From Piscinibacter sp. (GTDB taxonomy: Bacteria > Pseudomonadota > Gammaproteobacteria > Burkholderiales > Burkholderiaceae_C): a DNA stretch of 64,000 nt. Shown here in pieces: positions 47,262 through 57,477 of the stretch. The position numbers and the translations under genes were made by a program. The first letter of the stretch is position 1, and every line of letters starts with the position of its first letter. The stretch lies in assembly GCA_016706565.1 (NCBI GenBank), contig JADJJI010000001.1, forward strand, positions 186,001 through 250,000, given 5' to 3'. The notes under the pieces were generated by a model. That model saw only the letters and a list, made by a program, of their open reading frames with translations, was not told the DNA's origin and did not search any database.

Positions 47262-48716
47262 TCACGCCGGCTCCGGCGCGATCTGCTCGGCGTAGTCGTA
47301 CAGCGACTCGAGGATCGCCTGGCCGCGCTCGTCGGATGACTCGTTGAGTGCGTCGATGCGGTCGAAGAAGACCTGTAGCGTGAGCGCGCCGCCCTCGCCT
47401 TCGTGCAGCCGCCGTACACGATGCTCCTCCCAGCGGGCGACTTCGTCGGAGGTCAGCGTGGTCGCGAAGTTGCGCGCGCGGTAGCGGAAGACGATCTCCT
47501 CCAGCCGCGCATCGTCGAAGGCGAGGCGCTTGGCCGCGAGTTGCTCCGGCGCGAGCTCGCGCAGCCGCTGCAGCCGGCCACGATCGGTGTGGCCGACGAA
47601 GCCGCCGTACAGATCCTCGTCGACGTCCGGCGCCTGCACCGGCGCCGGCCGCGCAAACACCTCGGGCCACAGGCCGGCGATCGCCGCGCCCTGCTGCGCC
47701 GCCGCCTCGGCATGGCGCAGCGCCTGCGCCACGTCGATGCCCCAGCGCGCGGCCATCTCCGGGCTCAGTGCCTTGAGGTTGCCGACGACGACCGGCGACT
47801 TGTTGATGTGGATGGTCTTGATGGGCAGCCGCGTCACGCCCTCGGGCAACTCGTCGGCGCGCGTGAACATCCGCTCGCGGATCGTCACCGCGTCGAGCGA
47901 CGACAGCCCGCCCGGGTCGATCGACAGGTCCCAGACGATCAGCTCGTTCTTGTTGGTCGGGTGCGGCGCCAGCGGCCAGACGATCGCCAGGCAGCCGCGC
48001 TCGGGCGGGTACATGCCCGACACATGCAGGAAGGGCCGGCCGCCGCCGATCTCGGCAATCACCGCGTCCTTGCGGCGCAGCTTCAGGCAGAACTCCCACA
48101 GCCGCGGCTGCTGCGCGCGGATCAGCCGCGCCAGCGCGATGGTCGCGCGCACGTCGGACAGCGCGTCGTGCGCCGCCTCGTGTGCCAGGCCGTTGGCGGC
48201 CGTCAGGTGCTCGAGCTTGAACGAGGCACGGCCGTCGTCGTGCGTCGGCCAGGTGATGCCCTCGGGGCGCAGCGCGCGGGTGGCGCGCACCACGTCGAGC
48301 AGGTCCCAGCGGCCGCAGCCGTTCTGCCACTCGCGTGCATAGGGATCGATGAGGTTGCGCCAGAACAGGAAGCGCGTCACCTCGTCGTCGAAGCGGATCG
48401 AGTTGTAGCCCACGCCCACGGTGCCCGGCTTCGCCAGCTGCGCCTCGATGGCGGCGGCGAAGGCATGTTCGGGCACGCCGTGCTCGAGGCAGTGCTGCGG
48501 CGTGATGCCGGTGAGCAGGCAGGATTCCGGGTCGGGCAGCGAGTCGCCGGCAGGCTGGCAGTGCAGCATCACCGGCTCGCCGATCTCGTTGAGCTCGGCG
48601 TCGGTGCGCACGCCGGCGAACTGCGCCGGCCGGTCCCGCCGCGGCACGACGCCGAAGGTCTCGTAGTCGTGCCAGAAGAAGGAGAAATCGGTGCCGGGCA
48701 AACTCATGCCCGGCAC
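47262..48716 (-). CDS. sbcB: Exodeoxyribonuclease I
   Basis: This 484-residue 3'-5' single-strand DNA exonuclease has a DEDDh nuclease domain with DFSFFWHDYETFGVVPRRDR near residue 10 (catalytic Asp and Glu) and GVGYNSIRFDDEVTRFLFWR near 97. The ExoI C-terminal domain includes LEEIVFRYRARNF near 405. A second ATG at 48707 is as likely a start. It converges with the rubrerythrin gene (stops adjacent). It acts in recombination and mismatch repair. Confidence 0.94.
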   Translation of the reverse strand: MPGMSLPGTDFSFFWHDYETFGVVPRRDRPAQFAGVRTDAELNEIGEPVMLHCQPAGDSLPDPESCLLTGITPQHCLEHGVPEHAFAAAIEAQLAKPGTVGVGYNSIRFDDEVTRFLFWRNLIDPYAREWQNGCGRWDLLDVVRATRALRPEGITWPTHDDGRASFKLEHLTAANGLAHEAAHDALSDVRATIALARLIRAQQPRLWEFCLKLRRKDAVIAEIGGGRPFLHVSGMYPPERGCLAIVWPLAPHPTNKNELIVWDLSIDPGGLSSLDAVTIRERMFTRADELPEGVTRLPIKTIHINKSPVVVGNLKALSPEMAARWGIDVAQALRHAEAAAQQGAAIAGLWPEVFARPAPVQAPDVDEDLYGGFVGHTDRGRLQRLRELAPEQLAAKRLAFDDARLEEIVFRYRARNFATTLTSDEVARWEEHRVRRLHEGEGGALTLQVFFDRIDALNESSDERGQAILESLYDYAEQIAPEPA

Positions 48717-48732
48717 GATACCTCAGCCCCTG

Positions 48733-49410
48733 CTACTTCTTGCCGCGAGGCTTGGCCGTGCCGCCCTGCGTCAGCGCGTCCGACATGCCGATCAGCACGC
48801 CGCTGACCAGCGCGGTGTAACTCTCGGCCAGCGTCTGCGCGGCCTTCAGGCTGGCGGCGCGGCTGTCGCGCAGGGCCGTCTGCATCTGGCCGACGAACTG
48901 CTCGGCGGTGGTGGCCGCCTTCGCGCCGGACAGCGTGCCGCCAGCCTGCAGCTTCTCGAGGATCGGCGCCCATTGCGTCGAGGCCTGCGCGCCGGCCGCC
49001 TCGGCGGCCTTCTTCAGCGATCCGATGAAGTTGTCTTCCATCGCCTCCAGGTCGGTCAGCGCCTTCTTCAGGTGCTTCTCGCGCAGGTCGGCACCCTGGT
49101 TGACGAACTGCTGCAGCGCGACGCGGTTGGCGTCCACCGCCTTGAGCAGCGCTTCGTCCATGCCGACCACGGCCTTGTCGAGCAGGTCTTCGACGTCCAC
49201 GCCCGGCAGCTTGTTCATCGCCGCGCCGGCCGAGGCCGACTGCGCCACCGTCTTGAGCACGCTGCGGATGTTTTTCAGGCTCAGTTCGCGGCCCTGCAGC
49301 GCGGCCAGCGTCGCCTGCGTCACGCCCTTGCGGACCTGCTCGGTGCCGCTCGCCGTGGCGGTGGCGAACATCTGGATCAGGGCGTCCTGGTCGATACCGG
49401 ACTTCATCAT
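48733..49410 (-). CDS. Helical protein of unknown function
   Basis: The 225 residues begin [22 protein letters not shown] and are predicted almost entirely helical. Amphipathic stretches lie around 25-60 and 95-140, with a moderately hydrophobic helix near 195-215 ([18 protein letters not shown]). There is no signal peptide and no Cys. The overall feel is phasin-like or coiled-coil, but I do not recognise a family with confidence. It is transcribed toward sbcB and may share its transcript (16 nt gap); serC is divergent. Confidence 0.75.
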   Translation of the reverse strand: MMKSGIDQDALIQMFATATASGTEQVRKGVTQATLAALQGRELSLKNIRSVLKTVAQSASAGAAMNKLPGVDVEDLLDKAVVGMDEALLKAVDANRVALQQFVNQGADLREKHLKKALTDLEAMEDNFIGSLKKAAEAAGAQASTQWAPILEKLQAGGTLSGAKAATTAEQFVGQMQTALRDSRAASLKAAQTLAESYTALVSGVLIGMSDALTQGGTAKPRGKK

Positions 49411-49568
49411 GGGAATCTCCTCGTGTTGTGGTCGGCCGGGGCCTGCGGCACCCGCCGCGATGCTGTCACCAATTGCCGCGCCGCGCCAGGGGCGGCGGTC
49501 ATGGAACGGCCTTCGAATCTGGTTATGCTCTTCCCCTTCACCCGACCCCCCGCCTGGAGACCCGTTCC

Positions 49569-50651
49569 ATGACCCGCGTTTTCAACTTCAGCGCCGGCCC
49601 GGCCGCCCTGCCCGAGTCCGTGCTGCGCCAGGCCGCCGACGAGATGCTCGACTGGCACGGCTCGGGCATGTCGGTGATGGAGATGAGCCACCGCGGCAAG
49701 GAGTTCATCGCCATCCACGCCGAGGCCGAGGCCCTGCTGCGCGAGCTGCTGGCCATCCCGGCGAACTACAAGGTGCTGTTCATGCAGGGCGGTGCGATCG
49801 GCGAAAACGCCATCGTCCCGATGAACCTGCTGCGCGGCAAGACCGGCGCCGACTACATCGACACCGGCGAATGGTCGAAGAAGTCGATCAAGGAAGCCGG
49901 CAAGTACTGCACGGTGAACGTGGCCGCCAGCGCCAAGGGCAGCGGCTACACGACGATCCCGCAGCGCGAGACCTGGAAACTGGACCCGAACGCGGCCTAC
50001 GTGCACATCTGCGCCAACGAGACCATCGGCGGCGTCGAGTACCACTTCACCCCCGACACCGGCGAGGTGCCGCTGGTGGCCGACGTGTCGAGCAACATCC
50101 TGTCGCGCCCGCTGGACGTGACGAAGTACGGCCTGCTCTACGGCGGCGCGCAGAAGAACATCGGCCCGGCCGGCCTGACCATCGTCATCGTGCGCGACGA
50201 GCTGCTCGGCCGCGCGCTGCCGATCACGCCCTCGGCTTTCGACTACCAGCTGCAGGCCGAGGCCGAGTCGATGCTGAACACGCCGCCCACCTACGCGATC
50301 TACATCGCCGGGCTGGTGTTCAAGTGGATCAAGGCGCAGGGCGGGCTGGCGGCGATGGAGGCGCACAACCGCGCCAAGGCCGCGTTGCTGTACGACTACC
50401 TCGACAGCCAGGACTTCTATTCCGCGCCGGTGGCCAAAGACTGCCGCTCGCTGATGAACGTGCCCTTCAAGCTGAAGGACGAGAAGCTCGACGAGGCCTT
50501 CCTGAAGGGCGCGCAGTCGCGCGGCATGGTGCAGCTCAAGGGCCACCGCGTGGTCGGCGGCATGCGCGCCTCGATCTACAACGCCATGCCGATCGAGGGC
50601 GTGAAGGCGCTGGTGGCCTACATGAAGGAGTTCGAGGCGCAGCATGGCTGA
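49569..50651 (+). CDS. serC: Phosphoserine aminotransferase
   Basis: The ATG at 49569 gives 360 residues opening [19 protein letters not shown], the invariant family start. The PLP-lysine is in [18 protein letters not shown] near 196, and the substrate region [13 protein letters not shown] near 235 is present. It makes phosphoserine from 3-phosphohydroxypyruvate. The last codons overlap the serA start (ATG at 50644), so the two are coupled. Confidence 0.96.
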   Translation: MTRVFNFSAGPAALPESVLRQAADEMLDWHGSGMSVMEMSHRGKEFIAIHAEAEALLRELLAIPANYKVLFMQGGAIGENAIVPMNLLRGKTGADYIDTGEWSKKSIKEAGKYCTVNVAASAKGSGYTTIPQRETWKLDPNAAYVHICANETIGGVEYHFTPDTGEVPLVADVSSNILSRPLDVTKYGLLYGGAQKNIGPAGLTIVIVRDELLGRALPITPSAFDYQLQAEAESMLNTPPTYAIYIAGLVFKWIKAQGGLAAMEAHNRAKAALLYDYLDSQDFYSAPVAKDCRSLMNVPFKLKDEKLDEAFLKGAQSRGMVQLKGHRVVGGMRASIYNAMPIEGVKALVAYMKEFEAQHG

Positions 50652-52112
50652 CGCTCCCGTGCCCTTCAGGGTCCTGGTGCTCAACCAGGTCTCGGCGAGC
50701 GGCCTGGCGCGATTGCCGGCCGATCGTTACCTGACGGGCAAGGAGCTCACGCAGCCCGACGCCATCCTGCTGCGCTCGGCCGACCTGCACGGCGCCGAGA
50801 TCCCCGCCAGCGTGCGTGCCGTCGCGCGCGCCGGTGCCGGCGTCAACAACATCCCGGTGGCCACGCTCAGCCTGCGCGGCGTGCCGGTGTTCAACACGCC
50901 GGGCGCGAACGCGAATGCGGTGAAGGAGCTGGTGCTCGCCGGCATGCTGCTGGCGGCACGCCACCTGCCGGCCGCGCTGCAGTTCGTACAGCAGCTCGAC
51001 ACCGCTGCGCCCGATCTCGACAAGCGCGTCGAAGACGGCAAGAAGGCCTTCGCCGGCGTCGAGCTGGCCGGGCAGACGCTGGGTGTGGTCGGCCTGGGCA
51101 AGATCGGCTGCCTGGTCGCCGACGCGGCGATCCGCCTGGGCATGAACGTGCTCGGCTTCGACCCCGAGATCACCGTCGACGCGGCCTGGAGCCTGCCCGC
51201 GCAGGTGCGGCGCGCCAACAGCGTGGCCGAGGTGCTGCGCGGCGCGAACTTCGTGACGCTGCACGTGCCGCTGCTGGCCGCCACGCGCGACCTGGTCAAT
51301 GCCGACAACATCGGCCTGATGAAACCCGGCGCGGTGCTGATGAACTTCTCGCGCGAGGGCGTGGTCAACGACGCCGCCGTGCTCGCGGCGCTCGAACGCG
51401 GCGCGATCGGCCGCTACGTGTGCGACTTCCCGAGCACGGCCACGCACGGCAACCCGCTCGTCATCGCGCTGCCGCACCTGGGCGCTTCCACCCGCGAGGC
51501 GGAGGACAACTGCGCCGTGATGGTCGTTGACCAGCTGCGCGACTTCCTCGAGCACGGCAACGTGGCCAACGCGGTGAATTTTCCGGCCGTCTCGATGGCG
51601 CGCGAATCGGCGTACCGTGTGGCGATCGCCAACGCCAACGTGCCCAACATGCTCGGCCAGATCTCCACCGCCATGGCGCGGGCCGGGCTGAACATCCACA
51701 ACATGGTCAACAAGTCGCGCGGCGAGATGGCCTACACCCTGGTCGACGTCGACAGCCCGGTGGCGCCCAGCGCGCTGGCCGAGATCGCCGCGATCCAGGG
51801 CGTGCTGTCGGTGCGCTCGCTCCCACTCGTCACTGGGGCCCGTTGGGGGGTGGGGGGGGGGCCCGGCGGCCCCCACACACCCGCCGCGCCCCCGGGGCCG
51901 CGCGGGGGGGCCGGCCGGGCGCGGGGGGGCGGGGGCGCCGAGCGCGGGTGGTGGTGGCCGGCGGGGGGGGGGGGCGGCCGGCCCGCGGGGGGGCCGCGGG
52001 GCGGCGCGGGCCGGCCGCGGGCGGCCCGCCCCCGCGGGCCGCGCCCGCGGGGGGCCCGGGGGCGGCGGGGGGACGCCCTCCCCATATCGTCAACAGGCCC
52101 TGAAGGAAGAAC

Positions 52113-52116
<4 letters not shown>
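50644..52116 (+). CDS. serA: D-3-phosphoglycerate dehydrogenase, 3' end replaced by aberrant G/C sequence
   Basis: The first about 395 residues are a normal Ser[11 protein letters not shown] near 60, the NAD motif [17 protein letters not shown] near 145, the catalytic His in [14 protein letters not shown] near 280, and a C-terminal ACT domain ([18 protein letters not shown] through [13 protein letters not shown]). Right after VRSLP the sequence turns into nearly pure G/C and the frame stays open only because stops need A/T. The native stop is therefore missing; the true gene probably ended near 51825-51835. The serine pathway order serC-serA is otherwise intact. Confidence 0.85.
51836..52090. 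other. Aberrant G/C-only stretch, suspected sequencing artefact
   Basis: About 255 bases contain almost no A or T, with G runs of 11 and 12 on the plus strand. Codon pattern and composition differ from everything else in the window. The right end (GACGCCCTCCCCATAT) loosely resembles the end of a common sequencing adapter. I read it as artefactual sequence filling a short gap between serA and acnA. Confidence 0.75.
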
Positions 52117-54821
<2,705 letters not shown>

Positions 54822-54847
54822 CTGAGGTCAAGCAAGGCGACGATTGT

Positions 54848-54889
54848 TTGATGCGCGTCATGCAGGAGGTCGTGGGACGGCGTTACTTT
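54848..54889 (+). promoter_or_regulatory. Possible FNR/ANR-dependent promoter before the cytochrome operon
   Basis: TTGATGCGCGTCAT (54848-54861) has one perfect FNR half-site (TTGAT), the usual 4-base spacer and a weaker second half (GTCAT against ATCAA). A -10-like TTACTT/TACTTT lies at 54883-54889, centred 31 bp after the site, which is the spacing of class II FNR promoters (-41.5). It is 73-86 bp before the cytochrome c start. The second half-site mismatches keep this tentative. Confidence 0.4.
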
Positions 54890-54933
54890 GCGCCCGAAGA
54901 TTTCGCTTCCCACCACCACACAGGAAACCTGCC

Positions 54934-55281
54934 ATGAAGTTCAGAACGATGTTTCGCGGTGTGCTCGGCTTCTCGGTCGCCTCGGTGCTGATGATGGCGG
55001 GCCCCAGCCACGCGGTCGATGCCGACGCCGCCCAGGCCCTGGCCAAGAAGAACGACTGCTTCAAGTGCCACGCGATCGACAAGGAGAAGAAGGGCCCGTC
55101 CTACAAGAAGATCGCCGCCAAGTACAAGGGCAAGCCCGAAGGGCAGGACGCGATGATCAAGAACTTCACCACCGGCCCGAAAGTCAAGCTGGACGACGGC
55201 ACCGAGGAAGACCACAAGATCCTCAACACGAAGGACGTTGCCGCGCAGAAGAACCTGGCGGACTGGATCCTCTCGCAGTAG
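54934..55281 (+). CDS. Small periplasmic class I-like cytochrome c lacking the Met ligand
   Basis: The 115 residues comprise a signal peptide (about 1-27, cleavage after SHA) and a single haem site CFKCH (42-46) in a cytochrome c551-like fold (KKGPSYKKIAAKYKG, C-terminal helix KNLADWILSQ). The usual PMPPN loop with the axial Met is absent. At the aligned place the sequence reads DDGTEEDHKIL, so His94 may be the sixth ligand. AGGAAA precedes the ATG. An in-frame extension to 54844 lacks signal-peptide character. As first gene of the operon it is a candidate periplasmic electron shuttle between the inner-membrane and outer-membrane cytochromes. Confidence 0.88.
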   Translation: MKFRTMFRGVLGFSVASVLMMAGPSHAVDADAAQALAKKNDCFKCHAIDKEKKGPSYKKIAAKYKGKPEGQDAMIKNFTTGPKVKLDDGTEEDHKILNTKDVAAQKNLADWILSQ

Positions 55282-55348
55282 CGCTTGCTTCCTTGACGGG
55301 CGCCGCGAGGGCGGCGCAAGCCACAACAACAACAGAACGGCGGACGAC

Positions 55349-57358
55349 ATGCGTGCGATCCGATGGGTTGGACGAGTGGCCGCATTCGGCCTGCTCGCAT
55401 GGAGTGCGCTGGTGGCCGCCCCGGCGGCCCGGGCCGCAGCGGATGCGGGTGCGCTGGACAACGCGGGCTGCCTGAGCTGCCACGACGCCAAGGCGCACAA
55501 GCTCGAAGTGCCCGCGGCCGACGGCAAGGCACGCACCCTGCTGGGCATCGCGCCCGACAAGTACGCCGGCGGCGTGCACGCCAAGATGCAGTGCGTGGCC
55601 TGCCACACCGGCATCACCGACCAACCCGCGGCAGGTACCGGGCACAAGCCGGGCCCGGCCCGCACAGCGGCCAGTTCCACGGGTTGTGCCGACTGCCACC
55701 AGAAGCTGTGGGACCAGGCCAAGGCCGACAACAGCGCCGCGGCCAAGCCGCGCCTGGGCATCGTGGTCGACAACATCGAGGCCTACCGCAAGTCGTTCCA
55801 CGCCCGCGGCAGCAAGGCCGACAGGAGCAAGGCCAACGCCAGTTGCGACGGTTGCCACGACACGCACAGCTTCGACATCCCGACCAAGGCCAGCCCGGCA
55901 CACGAGCAGTGGCGCCTGACCAGCGCGGCGATGTGCGGCCAGGCCTGCCACAGCGACGCGCTGGAGGAGTACACCGCCTCGATCCACGGCAAGGAAGCCC
56001 TGGCCAAGCACAACGTCAAGTCGGCCGTCTGCGCCGACTGCCACAGCGCGCACGCCGTCGGCAACACCTCGGCCGACCCGGTCAAGCTCACGATCACCGC
56101 CAACTGCGGCGGCTGCCACGCCGAGAACTACGCGTCCTACAAGGCCACTTACCACGGCCAGATCAGCACGCTGGGTTACGCGTACACGGCCAAGTGCTAC
56201 GACTGCCATGGCAGCCACGGCATCCTCGAGGCGAAGAACCCCGAGTCGAAAGTCCACCCGAACAACCGCATGGAGACCTGCGAGTCCTGCCACAACGGCA
56301 AGAAGGGCGTGGGCGTCGCGTCGGCGGGCTTCGCGACCTTCCAGCCGCACGGCCGCACCGACGACTTCGCGCGCTACCCGCAGATGTGGATCGGCTACCA
56401 GATGATGGCCGGCCTGCTGCTGGGCACCTTCGGCTTCTTCTGGCTGCACACCTTGCTGTGGTTCTGGCGCGAGTTCCAGGACCGCCGCCAGGGTGTGCCG
56501 CGCCCGCACGTGGCGGCTTCCGCGCTGCCCGCGAACCTCGAAGCCAAGCACTACCGCCGCTTCAGTGCCATCTGGCGCCTGGCGCACATCACGTTCGCGC
56601 TCAGCCTGATGATCCTCACGCTGACCGGCATGCCGCTGTTCTACCCCGACGCCGCCTGGGCACCGTGGGTGATGCAGGCGCTCGGCGGGCCGAAGGTCGC
56701 CGGTGTGATCCACCGTGTCAACGCAGTGATCTTCGCCGCCGTGTTCTTCTGGCACCTGGGCTACATGGCGCTGAACCTGTGGCGCCAGCGCAAGACCTTC
56801 CGCTGGTTCGGCCCGGACTCGATGATCCCGAACCTGCAGGACGGCCGCGACATGCTCGCCATGTTCAAGTGGTTCTTCGGCCGCGGCCCGCGCCCGGTGT
56901 TCGACCGCTGGACGTACTGGGAGAAGTTCGACTACTGGGCGCCGTTCTGGGGCGTCACGATCATCGGCGTGAGCGGCCTGATGATGTGGCTGCCCGGCCT
57001 CACCGGCACCTACCTGCCCGGCTGGGTGTTCAACGTGGCGGCGATCTTCCACGGCGAGGAGGCGTTCCTGGCGGTGGTGTTCCTGTTCACGGTGCACTTC
57101 TTCAACAACCACTTCCGGCCCGACAAGTTCCCGGTCGAGATCGTGATGTTCACCGGGACGATGAGCCTGGAGCACTACCGCCGCGAGCATCCCCTCGAGT
57201 ACCAGCGCATGGTCGAGAGCGGCGAACTCGAAAAGCACCTGGTCGACGCACCGTCGGCACCGATGACATTCGCTTCCAAGCTCCTGGGCTTCGTGCTGAT
57301 CGCGGCGGGGCTCACCTTGCTGGCCGGTGTCGCGATCGGCTTCTTCAGCGGCGCTTGA
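55349..57358 (+). CDS. Nonahaem cytochrome c fused to cytochrome b domain (CbcL-like quinol oxidoreductase)
   Basis: This 669-residue protein begins with a Sec signal (about 1-29). The periplasmic part has nine haem-c sites: CXXCH at 41, 82, 113, 166, 228, 253, 283 and 311, plus a CX3CH (CGQACH) at 196. The C-terminal part (about 350-669) has six membrane segments with His in several of them (367, 413, 455, 469, 568, 583), as in the FdnI/HydC-type dihaem cytochrome b family. The architecture equals that described for Geobacter CbcL, an inner-membrane quinol oxidase for metal reduction. I infer it takes electrons from (rhodo)quinol to periplasmic cytochromes; direction and substrate are untested. 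Confidence 0.85.
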   Translation: MRAIRWVGRVAAFGLLAWSALVAAPAARAAADAGALDNAGCLSCHDAKAHKLEVPAADGKARTLLGIAPDKYAGGVHAKMQCVACHTGITDQPAAGTGHKPGPARTAASSTGCADCHQKLWDQAKADNSAAAKPRLGIVVDNIEAYRKSFHARGSKADRSKANASCDGCHDTHSFDIPTKASPAHEQWRLTSAAMCGQACHSDALEEYTASIHGKEALAKHNVKSAVCADCHSAHAVGNTSADPVKLTITANCGGCHAENYASYKATYHGQISTLGYAYTAKCYDCHGSHGILEAKNPESKVHPNNRMETCESCHNGKKGVGVASAGFATFQPHGRTDDFARYPQMWIGYQMMAGLLLGTFGFFWLHTLLWFWREFQDRRQGVPRPHVAASALPANLEAKHYRRFSAIWRLAHITFALSLMILTLTGMPLFYPDAAWAPWVMQALGGPKVAGVIHRVNAVIFAAVFFWHLGYMALNLWRQRKTFRWFGPDSMIPNLQDGRDMLAMFKWFFGRGPRPVFDRWTYWEKFDYWAPFWGVTIIGVSGLMMWLPGLTGTYLPGWVFNVAAIFHGEEAFLAVVFLFTVHFFNNHFRPDKFPVEIVMFTGTMSLEHYRREHPLEYQRMVESGELEKHLVDAPSAPMTFASKLLGFVLIAAGLTLLAGVAIGFFSGA

Positions 57359-57477
57359 TCGATCGCAAAGCCATGCCGCCACAAGTGCTTACAAGGACGA
57401 GACAGACGTGACGACACGGCGATGACGCCACGACCGGCTCCCGCAAGGGTGCCGAACCAAGAACGATGGAGGACGCA

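Noticed and set aside
51836-52090. A Gly/Arg/Pro-rich C-terminal domain of SerA
   Set aside because: The open frame exists only because the block has no A/T; SerA ends with its ACT domain in related proteins.
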